NCBI RefSeq assembly: GCF_000721075.1
Contig: NZ_JOEQ01000015.1
Span: 62,001 to 126,000, forward strand
DNA from: Streptosporangium amethystogenes
Lineage (GTDB): Bacteria; Actinomycetota; Actinomycetes; Streptosporangiales; Streptosporangiaceae
Length of the DNA stretch: 64,000 nucleotides
Reading direction: 5' to 3'
Positions 27,405 through 36,479 of the stretch are shown here, one piece after another. The number at the start of each line of letters is the position of its first letter. Within the stretch, counting starts at the first letter, position 1. The position numbers and the translations under genes were made by a program. The notes beneath the pieces were generated by a model. It was not told the DNA's origin and made no database searches. It worked only from the letters and a program-made list of their open reading frames with translations.

Positions 27405-28493
27405 ATGTTCACTGTTTCGCGAAGGTCCGCCTCGACCGCGGTCATGGCCGGTCTGCTCTCGCTCGGGCTGGTGGCCTGCGGCGGCGGCACCACCAAGGAC
27501 TCGGCGAGTTCGGCCGCCCCCGCCGCCCCCGCGTCGTCGGCCCCGGCGAAGGCCGATCCGAACGCGCCGATCAAGGAAGGACTGAAACTCGCCTTCCTGC
27601 CCAAGCAGATCAACAACCCCTACGAGACGATCGTCGACAAGGCGGGCATCGAGGCGGCGGCGGAGTTCAAGGGGCAGGCCAAGGAGGTCGGCCCCTCCGA
27701 CGCCTCGGCCTCCTCGCAGGTGTCCTACATCAACACGCTGACCCAGCAGGGCCACGACGCGATCCTGATCGCGGCCAACGACGCCAACGCGGTGTGCGGC
27801 CCGCTCCAGCAGGCCCGCGCCAAGGGCGTGAAGATCATCTCCTATGACTCCGACGCCTCCAAGGACTGCCGCGACATCTTCATCAACCAGGCCAACTCCG
27901 AGGAGATCGGACGTAGCCAGGTGAAACTGCTGTCGGAGATGATCGGCGGCAAGGGCGAGGTGGCGATCTTGTCGGCGACGGCGAACGCGACCAACCAGAA
28001 CACCTGGATCGAGTTCATGAAGGACGAGCTGGGCAAGCCCGAGTACGCGGGGCTGAAGCTGGTCAAGGTCGCCTACGGCGACGACGACGACCAGAAGTCC
28101 TTCCAGGAGACCCAGGGGCTGCTGCAGGCCTACCCGGACCTGAAGGGCATCATCTCCCCGACCACGGTCGGCATCTCCGCCGCCGCCCGCTACATCTCCG
28201 GCTCCAAGTACAAGGGCGAGGTCGTGCTGACCGGGTTGGGCACCCCGAACCAGATGCGCCAGTTCGTCAAGGACGGCACGGTGGCGAAGTTCGCGCTGTG
28301 GAACCCCAAGGACCTGGGCTACCTGGCCTCCTACGCCGCCGCGGCGCTGGCCTCGGGACAGATCACCGGCGCCGAGGGCGAGGTGCTCAAGGCGGGCAGG
28401 CTCGGCGAGCGGACCATCGGCAAGGACGGGGAGATCATCCTGGGCCCGCCCTTCGTCTTCGACAAGGCCAACATCGACCAGTTCGACTTCTGA
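27405..28493 (+). CDS. Rhamnose-binding lipoprotein
   Basis: A 362-residue sugar-binding lipoprotein. The signal peptide ends in the lipobox LVAC (cysteine at about residue 25), followed by a low-complexity Ser/Ala/Pro linker (30-52) and a Peripla_BP_4 domain (KLAFLPKQINNPYETIVDKAGIEAA to VVLTGLGTPNQMRQFVKDG). It delivers the sugar to the two permeases. It starts at ATG 27405 after GAGGAAG, 10 bases behind permease 2. Confidence 0.92.
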   Translation: MFTVSRRSASTAVMAGLLSLGLVACGGGTTKDSASSAAPAAPASSAPAKADPNAPIKEGLKLAFLPKQINNPYETIVDKAGIEAAAEFKGQAKEVGPSDASASSQVSYINTLTQQGHDAILIAANDANAVCGPLQQARAKGVKIISYDSDASKDCRDIFINQANSEEIGRSQVKLLSEMIGGKGEVAILSATANATNQNTWIEFMKDELGKPEYAGLKLVKVAYGDDDDQKSFQETQGLLQAYPDLKGIISPTTVGISAAARYISGSKYKGEVVLTGLGTPNQMRQFVKDGTVAKFALWNPKDLGYLASYAAAALASGQITGAEGEVLKAGRLGERTIGKDGEIILGPPFVFDKANIDQFDF

Positions 28494-28649
28494 CCGACAC
28501 CACCGGCACGGCCCGCCCGACCCGCGCGCCGTGCCCGGGTGGACCGGCCGGCGTGCGCGCCGGAACGGTCGGACCGCGTACCCCCACTGGATCAGGAAGA
28601 TAGGAGGAGGGACTGCAACGGCCGTGGCCGGGGCAGCCCCGGAGCTTCG

Positions 28650-29801
28650 ATGAGCGACATCAAGGCCGCCCTGCTGGCGCAGGCCATCGAGACCCCGTCA
28701 TGGGCGTACGGCAACAGCGGTACCCGGTTCAAGGTGTTCGCCCAGCGCGGGGTGCCCCGGGATCCGTACGAGAAGCTCGCGGACGCCGCCCAGGTGCACG
28801 CCTTCACGGGCGTCGCGCCGAGCGTGGCGCTGCACATCCCCTGGGACAGGGTCGACGACTACGCCGACCTCGCGGCGCACGCGTCGAACCTGGGAGTGCG
28901 GATCGGCGCGATCAACTCCAACGTCTTCCAGGACGACGACTACATGCTGGGCAGCGTGACGAGCCCGGACGCGCGGGTGCGGCGCAAGGCGACCGACCAC
29001 CTGCTGGAGTGCGTCGACGTCATGGACGCCACCGGTTCGGACACGCTGAAGCTGTGGTTCTCCGACGGCACCAACTACCCCGGCCAGGACGACATCCGTT
29101 CCAGGCAGGACCGGCTGGCCGAGTCGCTGGCCGAGGTCTACGACCGGCTGGGCGAGCACCAGCGCTTCCTGCTGGAGTACAAGCTGTTCGAGCCGGCCTT
29201 CTACACCACCGACGTGCCCGACTGGGGCACCGCCTACGCCCACTGCGTCAAGCTTGGCCCCAAGGCGCAGGTGGTGGTCGACACCGGGCACCACGCGCCG
29301 GGCACCAACATCGAGTTCATCGTGGCGTTCCTGCTGCGCGAGGGCAAGCTGGGCGGGTTCGACTTCAACTCCCGCTTCTACGCCGACGATGACCTGATGG
29401 CGGGGGCCGCCGACCCGTTCCAGCTCTTCCGTATCATGTTCGAGGTGGTTCGCGGTGGCGGATACACCGAGGACGTGGCGTTCATGCTGGACCAGTGCCA
29501 CAACATCGAGCCGAAGATCGCCGGGCAGATCCGGTCGGTGATGAACGTGCAGGAGGCCACGGCCAAGGCGTTGCTGGTGGACCGGGCGGCGCTGGCGGCG
29601 GCGCAGTCCGCCGGTGACGTACTGGGGGCCAACGGGGTGTTCATGGACGCCTACAACACCGACGTGCGCCCGCTCCTGGCGGAGGTGCGCGCCGAGCGGG
29701 GGCTGGACCCCGACCCGATGGCCGCCTACGCGCGCTCGGGGTACTTCGAGAAGATCGTCGCCGAGCGCGTCGGCGGTGCCCAGGCCGGCTGGGGTGCCTG
29801 A
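28650..29801 (+). CDS. rhaI: L-rhamnose isomerase
   Basis: A 383-residue TIM-barrel isomerase that converts L-rhamnose to L-rhamnulose. It is of the RhaI type found in actinobacteria and Pseudomonas-like species rather than E. coli RhaA. Metal/substrate residues are seen in EYKLFEPAFY, VVDTGHHAPGTNIE and GGFDFNSRFYADDDL. It starts at ATG 28650 with GGAG upstream. A 156-base spacer after the binding-protein gene may reduce or separately regulate expression. Confidence 0.92.
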   Translation: MSDIKAALLAQAIETPSWAYGNSGTRFKVFAQRGVPRDPYEKLADAAQVHAFTGVAPSVALHIPWDRVDDYADLAAHASNLGVRIGAINSNVFQDDDYMLGSVTSPDARVRRKATDHLLECVDVMDATGSDTLKLWFSDGTNYPGQDDIRSRQDRLAESLAEVYDRLGEHQRFLLEYKLFEPAFYTTDVPDWGTAYAHCVKLGPKAQVVVDTGHHAPGTNIEFIVAFLLREGKLGGFDFNSRFYADDDLMAGAADPFQLFRIMFEVVRGGGYTEDVAFMLDQCHNIEPKIAGQIRSVMNVQEATAKALLVDRAALAAAQSAGDVLGANGVFMDAYNTDVRPLLAEVRAERGLDPDPMAAYARSGYFEKIVAERVGGAQAGWGA

Positions 29802-29852
29802 GACCCGCGCCTCGCATGCTGAGAACACGGTTCATTCATTGGGGGATATTTC

Positions 29853-31895
29853 ATGAGAACGCCGGTTGAGAAACTGCTGCAGCGGTCACGCGCACTCGGC
29901 GCGGACCCGCGCAACACCAACTTCGCGGGCGGCAACACCTCGGCCAAGGGCGTGGCCCTCGACCCGGTGACCGGCTCCGACGTGGAGCTGATGTGGGTCA
30001 AGGGGTCCGGAGGAGACCTCGGCACGCTGGCCGAGGCGGGCCTGGCCGTACTGCGGCTGGACCGGCTACGCGCCCTGAGCGGCGTCTATCCGGGCGTCGA
30101 ACGCGAGGACGAGATGGTCACCGCGTTCGACTTCTGTGCCTTCGGCAAGGGCGGCGCGGCGCCGTCGATCGACACCGCGATGCACGGCCTGGTGGACGCG
30201 GCACACGTGGACCACCTGCACCCGGACGCGGGCATCGCGATCGCCACCGCCGCCGACGGCGAGGCGCTGACGGCACGGATCTTCGGCGACCGGGTGGTCT
30301 GGGTGCCGTGGCGGCGCCCCGGCTTCCAACTCGGCCTTGACATCGCCGCGATCAAGAAGGACAACCCGCAGGCCGTGGGCTGCGTCCTCGGCGGCCACGG
30401 CATCACCGCCTGGGGCGACACCTCCGAGGAGTGCGAGGCCAACTCGCTGTGGATCATCCGGACCGCTGAGGCCCATATCGCCGAACACGGCGCGGCCGAG
30501 CCGTTCGGCCCGGTCAGGCCCGGCTACCAGCCGCTTCCCGAGGAGGCCCGGCGCGAGCGGGCCGCCGCGCTCTTCCCGGTGATCCGCGGCCTGGCCTCCA
30601 CCGACGTGGCACAGGTCGGCCACTACACCGCCACCGACGAGGTGCTGGACTTCCTGTCCCGCGAGCGTCATCCCGAACTGGCCGCGCTGGGCACCTCCTG
30701 CCCCGACCACTTCCTGCGCACCAAGGTGGCCCCGCTGGTGCTCGACCTGCCCGCCGAGGCTCCGCTCGACGACGCCGTCGCCCGGCTGCGTGAGCTGCAC
30801 GCCGTCTACCGGGAGGAGTACGCGGCCTACTACGACCGGCACGCCACCGCCGACTCGCCCGCCATGCGCGGCGCGGATCCGGCGATCGTGCTGGTGCCGG
30901 GGGTGGGCATGTTCTCCTTCGGCCGGGACAAGCAGACCGCCCGGGTGGCCGGGGAGTTCTACGTCAACGCGATCAACGTGATGCGCGGCGCCGAGGCGCT
31001 GTCGCGCTACGCCCCGATCGAGGAGAGCGAGAAGTTCCGGATCGAGTACTGGGAGCTGGAGGAGGCCAAGCTGCGCCGGATGCCGGCACCGAAGCCGCTG
31101 GCCACCAGGGTCGCGCTGGTCACCGGGGGCGGCTCGGGCATCGGCGCGGCCACCGCCCGCAGGCTGGCCGCCGAGGGCGCGTGCGTGGTGGTGGCCGATC
31201 GCGACCTGGGCGCCGCGGAGAAGGTCGCCGCCGAGCTCGGCGCCAGGGCCTACCGGGTCGAGGACGTGGCGACCGCCGTGCGGGTGGACGTCACGGACGA
31301 GGCACAGGTGATCACCGCGCTCCAGGCGGCGGTGCTGGCGTTCGGCGGGGTGGACCTGGTGGTCAACAACGCCGGCCTGTCGCTGTCGCGCTCGCTGCTG
31401 GAGACCAGTGTCGCCGACTGGGACCTGCAGCATGACGTCATGGCCCGCGGCTCGTTCCTGGTCTCGCGGGAGAGCACCCGGGTGATGGTCGGCCAGGGCA
31501 TGGGCGGGGAGATCGTCTACATCTCCTCCAAGAACGGGGTGTTCGCCGGGCCGAACAACGTGGCCTACGGGGCGGCCAAGGCCGACCAGGCGCACCAGGT
31601 GCGGCTGCTGGCGGCCGAGCTGGGCCAGTACGGGATCAGGGTCAACGGCATCAACCCCGACGGGGTGGTGCGCGGCTCCGGCATCTTCGCCTCGGGGTGG
31701 GGGGCCAACCGGGCGGCGGTGTACGGGGTGCAGGAGGAGAAGCTGGGCGAGTACTACGCGCAGCGCACCCTGCTCAAGCGCGAGGTGCTGCCCGAGCACA
31801 TCGCCGCCGCGGTCTTCCAGCTGACCCAGCTCACCCAGACCACCGGCCTGCACATCCCGGTGGACGCCGGCGTCGCCGCCGCCTTCCTGCGCTGA
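29853..31895 (+). CDS. Bifunctional rhamnulose-1-phosphate aldolase / (S)-lactaldehyde dehydrogenase
   Basis: A 680-residue fusion. Residues 1-420 are a class II aldolase domain with Zn-binding histidines in HVDHLHPDAG and a later GGHG. Residues 425-680 are a short-chain dehydrogenase (VTGGGSGIG cofactor loop, NNAG, active-site YGAAK). The aldolase splits rhamnulose 1-phosphate into dihydroxyacetone phosphate and L-lactaldehyde, and the dehydrogenase oxidises the aldehyde (known for this RhaD/RhaEW family). It completes the pathway encoded by rhaI and rhaB. Last gene of the operon. Confidence 0.93.
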   Translation: MRTPVEKLLQRSRALGADPRNTNFAGGNTSAKGVALDPVTGSDVELMWVKGSGGDLGTLAEAGLAVLRLDRLRALSGVYPGVEREDEMVTAFDFCAFGKGGAAPSIDTAMHGLVDAAHVDHLHPDAGIAIATAADGEALTARIFGDRVVWVPWRRPGFQLGLDIAAIKKDNPQAVGCVLGGHGITAWGDTSEECEANSLWIIRTAEAHIAEHGAAEPFGPVRPGYQPLPEEARRERAAALFPVIRGLASTDVAQVGHYTATDEVLDFLSRERHPELAALGTSCPDHFLRTKVAPLVLDLPAEAPLDDAVARLRELHAVYREEYAAYYDRHATADSPAMRGADPAIVLVPGVGMFSFGRDKQTARVAGEFYVNAINVMRGAEALSRYAPIEESEKFRIEYWELEEAKLRRMPAPKPLATRVALVTGGGSGIGAATARRLAAEGACVVVADRDLGAAEKVAAELGARAYRVEDVATAVRVDVTDEAQVITALQAAVLAFGGVDLVVNNAGLSLSRSLLETSVADWDLQHDVMARGSFLVSRESTRVMVGQGMGGEIVYISSKNGVFAGPNNVAYGAAKADQAHQVRLLAAELGQYGIRVNGINPDGVVRGSGIFASGWGANRAAVYGVQEEKLGEYYAQRTLLKREVLPEHIAAAVFQLTQLTQTTGLHIPVDAGVAAAFLR

Positions 31896-31975
31896 CCCCG
31901 CTTCCCGTGGCAATCCCCATGGAGATCCACGAGCGGCGGCGCCGTCCGGGTCCGCACGACGCACATCGCGACGGT

Positions 31976-32524
31976 CTACGCCGTCGGCTCCGGGACCTGG
32001 GCCTTCCGGGCCGTCGCCAAGGGCTGCCCCTCCACCTGCCCGGATCCCTCCGCCCGGGACCACACGCCCCGGGCGGAGAGATCCGCGGTTCTGGGGAGCG
32101 TCTCCGCGGGGCCGACGGAGATGGCCGAGGAGGGGGTGCGCTCGCGCACGTCCTCACTGCGGATCGCCATCACGGCGGGCGGGCTGCCCAGGTCGCCGTA
32201 CCTGGCGGCGACGGCGGCGGTGATCGCCCGGCAGGCGTCGGCGACCGTCTCCTTCGAGGAGCCCGGCGGCTGACCGGCCGACAGATGACCCAGCAGCGCC
32301 GCGAACCGCAGCTCCTCGGCCGCCGCGCGGGGAATCCCGTCGTCGGACGGCGGCAGGGGCCGGTCCAGCCAGAACACCCCGCCGCGCAGGAACGCGGGAT
32401 ATGTCACCTCGTCCCGCTGGAGCGTGCGCACCGAGTCAACCAGTAACCGCCCGAACTCCGTCAGGTCGGTATCCGGTGGCAGGTCGGTCGTGACCAGCAG
32501 CGAAACCCTCAGTGCGTTCACCAT
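31976..32524 (-). CDS. Hypothetical protein, unknown
   Basis: A 182-residue soluble protein without signal peptide or recognised motif. Strong AAGGAGGGAT before ATG 32524 and good codon bias support it. The N-terminal 60 residues (ALRVSLLVTTDLPPDTDLTEFGRLLVDSVRTLQ) look like an ordered beta-alpha unit, and the C-terminal 50 are Ser/Ala/Pro-rich. It converges with the rhamnose operon. Confidence 0.7.
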   Translation of the reverse strand: MVNALRVSLLVTTDLPPDTDLTEFGRLLVDSVRTLQRDEVTYPAFLRGGVFWLDRPLPPSDDGIPRAAAEELRFAALLGHLSAGQPPGSSKETVADACRAITAAVAARYGDLGSPPAVMAIRSEDVRERTPSSAISVGPAETLPRTADLSARGVWSRAEGSGQVEGQPLATARKAQVPEPTA

Positions 32525-32656
32525 GAGCGGTTATCCCTCCTTGAGGTGGCTCATAGTAGGGGGCGCCACCGACAGTTACGGCGCTGCTGGTGAATCGCGG
32601 CGAGTTCGGGTTTCGACCATGGGGGCCGCAGGCGCCGGTGGGATCACAGCCGGAGG

Positions 32657-33655
32657 TCAGAGCGGCCTGGGGGCGGGCAGGGTGATCCTGTCGACGGCCT
32701 CGCGGCGGCGGCGTTCGGGACGGCGGTCGTAGCGGGCCGTGGTGGCGGGGGAGGAGTGGCCGACGAGGGCCTGCGCGGTGGCCAGATCCACCCCGGCGTC
32801 GAGCAACTCGCCGATGAAGGTGCGTCTGAAGTCGTGCGGGGTGCGTGCCCCGGCCCCGGCCTCGGCCAGGCGTCTGGCCAGGATGTCGGCGACCGCCTGT
32901 CCGGTCATGGGCGCGGGCCCGCGGTCCCTGGTCCGCAGCCGGCCGAGCCTGCTGATGGGGCAGAACATGGCCCCGGCGGAGCGACCCCGTACGGCCAGCC
33001 AGCGTTCCATCCTGACCACGGCCTCGGTGGTGAGGTAGACCATCCGCTCCTTGTCCCGCTTGCCGCGTACCCGCAGCGAGCGGGAGCCGGGGTCGTAGTC
33101 GCCCAGCGAGAGCCCGGAGATCTCGGCGCGACGGCAGCCGGTGGAGTAGAGCGTCGCCAGCAGGGCGGCGTCGCGGACCCCCGCGGCGGAGTCGTCGCGG
33201 TCGCAGGCGGCCAGCGCGGCGCCCACCACCTCAGGCGGGACGTGCTGGCCCGCTGGCAGGCGGGTGTGCTCGACCGTCGGCAGGTCGGCGGCGCGCTGGT
33301 ACTCCTCGGCGCTCATCAGGCCGAGCCGCCAGGCCTCGCGCAGCACCCTGCGCAGCGCGACCAGGTGCTTGTTGACGTACGAGGGGGACCAGTCGCGCTC
33401 GGTCATCAGGGCGCGGATGCGCACCGTGTGCTCGTAGCGCAGCAGGTGCCAGGGCTGGCCCGCACCGCTGGAGACCTCGTCGCCGGAGACGAGCGCCGCG
33501 AGCCTGTCGAGACAGCCGCGCATGGTGCGGCGGGACTCGGCGCTGGTCAGGGAGTCGAGATACACCCGGTAGGGGTCTCGCGCGGGCTCGATGGAGGGGC
33601 CGGGCGAGACGGGGACGGCAGGCACGCTCACCGTGCCGACCCTATCGGGTGTCAT
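32657..33655 (-). CDS. Tyrosine recombinase/integrase (orphan)
   Basis: A 332-residue site-specific recombinase. A SAM-like N-terminal core-binding domain (PYRVYLDSLTSAESRRTMRGCLDRLAALVSG) precedes a catalytic domain with all active-site residues visible: Arg in STGCRRAEISGL, Lys in RGKRDKERMV, HDFRR, GHSSPATTARYDRR with the Tyr nucleophile. I chose ATG 33655; a GTG at 33718 would give 353 residues but has no site. No excisionase, phage gene, tRNA or att repeat is visible nearby, so it is either a relic of an island or a domesticated XerC/D-like enzyme. Confidence 0.88.
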   Translation of the reverse strand: MTPDRVGTVSVPAVPVSPGPSIEPARDPYRVYLDSLTSAESRRTMRGCLDRLAALVSGDEVSSGAGQPWHLLRYEHTVRIRALMTERDWSPSYVNKHLVALRRVLREAWRLGLMSAEEYQRAADLPTVEHTRLPAGQHVPPEVVGAALAACDRDDSAAGVRDAALLATLYSTGCRRAEISGLSLGDYDPGSRSLRVRGKRDKERMVYLTTEAVVRMERWLAVRGRSAGAMFCPISRLGRLRTRDRGPAPMTGQAVADILARRLAEAGAGARTPHDFRRTFIGELLDAGVDLATAQALVGHSSPATTARYDRRPERRRREAVDRITLPAPRPL

Positions 33656-33721
33656 GAATCCACGTTGTGCAGGCGCGGGCGCGAGATTCCATCCCCGCCG
33701 AAAAGGAGGAAGGATCACGGT

Positions 33722-34336
33722 ATGACTGACGGGTCAGGACACGCTCGGGCCTTGGCGGCCCTCCCGCTCCCGATTCCTCCCCGGCCTGAAGGCCGGGGCA
33801 TCCTGGTGACGGCGGTCAGCCGCAGCGCCACCCACACCTTCGGCAAGACCACGGAACCCGCCATCCGGCTGCTGGCCGGGCTGGGCGTGGAGGGGGACGC
33901 GCACCTCGGGGTGACCGTGAAACACCGGTCGCGGGTGGCGCAGGACCCCACCCAGCCCAACCTGCGCCAGGTCCATCTGATCCAGGCCGAGCTCCACGAC
34001 GAACTACGGGCCGCGGGCTTCTCGGTGGCCGCCGGAGAGCTGGGGGAGAACGTCACCACCCGGGGCGTCGACCTGCTCGGACTTCCGGTGGGGACGCTGC
34101 TCAGACTGGGGCGGGACGCGGTGGTGGAGGTGACCGGGCTGCGTAATCCCTGCGGGCAGATCGAGGGTTTCCAGAAGGGCCTGCTCAAGCAGGTGGCGGG
34201 CAGGGACGAGAACGGCGAGGTGGTCCGCAGGGCCGGGGTGATGGGCGTGGTGGTGGCGGGCGGTGAGGTGCGGCCCGGCGATCCGATCGAGGTGGAGCGG
34301 CCACCGCTCCCGCACCGGCGCCTGGACCGTGTCTAG
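33722..34336 (+). CDS. MOSC-domain protein
   Basis: A 204-residue protein with a MOSC (molybdenum cofactor sulfurase C-terminal) fold. TAVSRSATHTFGKTTEPAIRLLAGLGVEGDAHLG, GELGENVTTRGVDLLGLPVGTLLRLG and LRNPCGQIE with the conserved Cys are typical of standalone actinobacterial versions, thought to handle sulfur or Moco-bound groups. AGGAGGAAGG precedes ATG 33722. The first 28 residues do not belong to the family and include the translation of a hairpin; GTG 33806, which directly begins the family homology, is an alternative start. Confidence 0.87.
   Translation: MTDGSGHARALAALPLPIPPRPEGRGILVTAVSRSATHTFGKTTEPAIRLLAGLGVEGDAHLGVTVKHRSRVAQDPTQPNLRQVHLIQAELHDELRAAGFSVAAGELGENVTTRGVDLLGLPVGTLLRLGRDAVVEVTGLRNPCGQIEGFQKGLLKQVAGRDENGEVVRRAGVMGVVVAGGEVRPGDPIEVERPPLPHRRLDRV
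33779..33798. repeat. IS200/IS605-end-like hairpin within the MOSC gene
   Basis: CCCCGGCCTGAAGGCCGGGG is a perfect 9-bp stem with a 2-base apex, flanked by ATTCCT and CATCCTGGTGA. This combination is what I recall at the right ends of IS200/IS605-type tnpB elements in actinobacteria. It is translated as PPRPEGRG here. Confidence 0.55.
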
Positions 34337-34385
34337 GTCCACAACGCCATGTCGGAGCCGATAAGTGTGTGGTTGGCTGTCCCCA

Positions 34386-35183
34386 ATGGACATCTCATCG
34401 CGGGCTTCCGCCTACCTTCGGGCATATGACGAGCAGCTCCGGGCCCGGCCGATGCCGGGCCGCACGGCCGAAAGGATCGGGCCGCTGCTGAGGGTCGTGT
34501 CGAACGGCCACGGCCAAGGTTTCCTGACGTATCGCGACCTTGGTGGTTTGGAGGGTGTCGAGCTGGACGCCTTCATCGCGCGCCAGCGGGACTTCTTCAC
34601 CCGGGTCGGGCGCGAGGTCGAGTGGAAGTACCACGGTTATGACCTGCCCGCCGACCTGCCCGAGCGGCTCGCGGTGGCCGGGTTCGAGGCGGGGGAGCGG
34701 GAGACGGTGCTCGTCGGAGAGGCCGGTGAGCTGGCCGGTGCCCACGTGCCACCCGCCGGGGTGCGGCTGCGCGAGGTGGCGGGGCGGGATGACCTGGAGC
34801 GCATTCGCGAACTGGAGGAGGCGGTCTGGGATGCCGACCACGGCTGGCTGCCCGGCGTGCTGGAGCGCGAGCTCGCCGGCCCTGGAGATCCGTGCACGGT
34901 GGTGATCGCCGAGGAGGGCGGCCGGGTGGTGTGCGCGGCATGGGTCCGTTTCCACGAGGGCACCGACTTCGTCTCACTGTGGGGTGGCTCGACCCTGAAG
35001 GAGTGGCGGGGCAGGGGTATCTACCGGGCGATGGTGTCGTACCGGGCGAAGCTGGCAGTGACGCGAGGTTTCCGCCTGGTGCAGGTGGACGCCTCCGATG
35101 CCAGCCGCCCGATCCTGGCCAGGCTCGGCCTGGAGGCGATCACGACGACGACGCCGTACGTGTGGGTGCCACCGGCCCTCTGA
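34386..35183 (+). CDS. GNAT-family N-acetyltransferase
   Basis: A 265-residue protein with the acetyltransferase fold in the C-terminal half (VRLREVAGRDDLERIRELEEAVW to TTTPYVWVP). The acetyl-CoA loop is EWRGRGIYRAMVSYR. The N-terminal ~120 residues are a family-specific extension (WKYHGYDLPADLPERLAVAGFEAGE) found in many actinobacterial GNATs. ATG 34386 fits the homology better than the GTG at 34365. No good ribosome binding site is present, so the mRNA may be leaderless. Substrate unknown. Confidence 0.87.
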   Translation: MDISSRASAYLRAYDEQLRARPMPGRTAERIGPLLRVVSNGHGQGFLTYRDLGGLEGVELDAFIARQRDFFTRVGREVEWKYHGYDLPADLPERLAVAGFEAGERETVLVGEAGELAGAHVPPAGVRLREVAGRDDLERIRELEEAVWDADHGWLPGVLERELAGPGDPCTVVIAEEGGRVVCAAWVRFHEGTDFVSLWGGSTLKEWRGRGIYRAMVSYRAKLAVTRGFRLVQVDASDASRPILARLGLEAITTTTPYVWVPPAL

Positions 35184-35243
35184 CCTGGCACTGCCTGCCG
35201 GAAGCAATATGGGATGAATTATTCCGTTCTGGTAGCTTGGCGC

Positions 35244-35270
35244 GGATCAAGTGGATCAAGTGGATCAAGG
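35244..35270. repeat. Triple 9-bp direct repeat upstream of HTH_42 gene
   Basis: Three adjacent copies of GGATCAAGT (the third ends in G) lie 40-66 bases before the HTH_42 start. They could be an iterated binding site or a slippage-prone microsatellite. Confidence 0.7.
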
Positions 35271-35309
35271 CGAGGCCGCGCCACCGCGACTCGCGATGAG
35301 AGGACACGC

Positions 35310-36413
35310 ATGCCCGAGGTGCTCAGCCGACGCGCGCTCAACCGGGCCACCCTGGAGCGGCAGCTGCTGCTGGCCCGCGTCGAGCTGTCCGCGCTGGAGG
35401 CGGTCCGGCACCTGTACGGCATGCAGGCCCAGGCCCCCAACCCTCCCTACGTCGGACTTTGGGCACGCCTGGCCGGGTTCACCCACGACGACCTCGCCCG
35501 GTTGATCAACGAGCGCCAGGTGGTGAGGCTGGCGCTGATGCGTTCCACCATCCATCTGGTCACCGCCGACGACTGCCTGGCGCTTCGCCCGCTGCTGGGG
35601 CCGATGCTGGCGCGGGGCCTGCGGGGGGGCACGCACGGCAAGGGCCTGGCCGGGGTGGACCTGGACGAGCTTGCCGTCGCCGGGCGCAAGCTGGTGGAGG
35701 AACGTCCTTTGACGTTCCGTGAACTCGGGGTGCTGCTGCAGGAGCAGTGGCCGGATGCCCCGGCCGCCGTCCTGGTCGCCGGGGTGCGCAACACGCTGGC
35801 GCTGGTGCAGGTCCCGCCGAGAGGCATCTGGGGGGTGGGCGGCCAGGCCACCCACACCACCGCGGAGGCATGGCTGGGCCGGTCCCAGGACGAGCGGCCC
35901 TCCGCCGAGGAGGCGATCCGCCGCTACCTCGCCGCCTACGGACCCGCCACGGTGATGGACGTTCAGCAGTGGTCGGGCATGACCCGCCTGGGGGAGATCG
36001 TCCGCGGCATGGGCCTGCGGACCTTCGCGACCGAGGACGGCGCGGAGCTGTTCGACCTGCCCGAGGCGCCGCGCCCCGCCCCCGAGACTCCTGCCCCGGT
36101 GCGCTACCTGTCGGAGTTCGACAACATGCTGCTGTCGTTCGCCACGCGGACCAGGACCCGGATCACGGAGGAGGAGTATCGGGCGCGGGTCTTCACGATC
36201 AACGGCATCATCAAGGCGACGGTGCTGGTCGACGGCTTCGTGCGGGGCATGTGGAAGGTGACGGCCAAACGGGGCGAGGCGATCCTGGAGGTGGAGCTGT
36301 TCGCGCCGGTGAGCGCGAGGGAGCGGGCGGACCTGGAGGTGGAGGGAGCACACCTGCTCGACTTCGTCGCCCCTGGGGCGGGATCTCGCGACATCCGCTT
36401 CCGGGAGGCCTGA
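35310..36413 (+). CDS. Winged-helix DNA-binding protein (HTH_42, AlkX/YcaQ-like)
   Basis: A 367-residue protein of the HTH_42 family, whose YcaQ/AZL members are DNA glycosylases for interstrand cross-links. RRALNRATLERQLLLARVELSALEAVRHLYGMQAQAPNPPYVGLWARL is the hallmark N-terminus. MRSTIHLVTADD, the middle AAYGPATVMDVQQWSGM and the late LSEFDNMLLSF with FTINGIIKATVLVDGFVRGMWKV follow. The YcaQ catalytic QxQ corresponds to QAQ at the end of GMQAQ. Start ATG 35310 has GAGAGGA. Confidence 0.87.
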   Translation: MPEVLSRRALNRATLERQLLLARVELSALEAVRHLYGMQAQAPNPPYVGLWARLAGFTHDDLARLINERQVVRLALMRSTIHLVTADDCLALRPLLGPMLARGLRGGTHGKGLAGVDLDELAVAGRKLVEERPLTFRELGVLLQEQWPDAPAAVLVAGVRNTLALVQVPPRGIWGVGGQATHTTAEAWLGRSQDERPSAEEAIRRYLAAYGPATVMDVQQWSGMTRLGEIVRGMGLRTFATEDGAELFDLPEAPRPAPETPAPVRYLSEFDNMLLSFATRTRTRITEEEYRARVFTINGIIKATVLVDGFVRGMWKVTAKRGEAILEVELFAPVSARERADLEVEGAHLLDFVAPGAGSRDIRFREA

Positions 36414-36435
36414 CCGCGCCGCTTCCGCGAGGTCG

Positions 36436-36479
36436 CGCCGCCCCGCCGCCGGCCGATGGGCCAGGTGGGCGGGGCGGCG
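36436..36479 (+). terminator. Hairpin terminator after HTH_42 gene
   Basis: CGCCGCCCCGCC (36436-36447) and its exact complement at 36468-36479 form a 12-bp GC stem around a 20-base loop, 23 bases after the stop. Confidence 0.6.

Noticed and set aside
32657..34336. Integrative element with integrase and cargo
   Set aside because: No att repeats, excisionase, replication or phage genes could be seen; only a lone recombinase and an IS-like hairpin.
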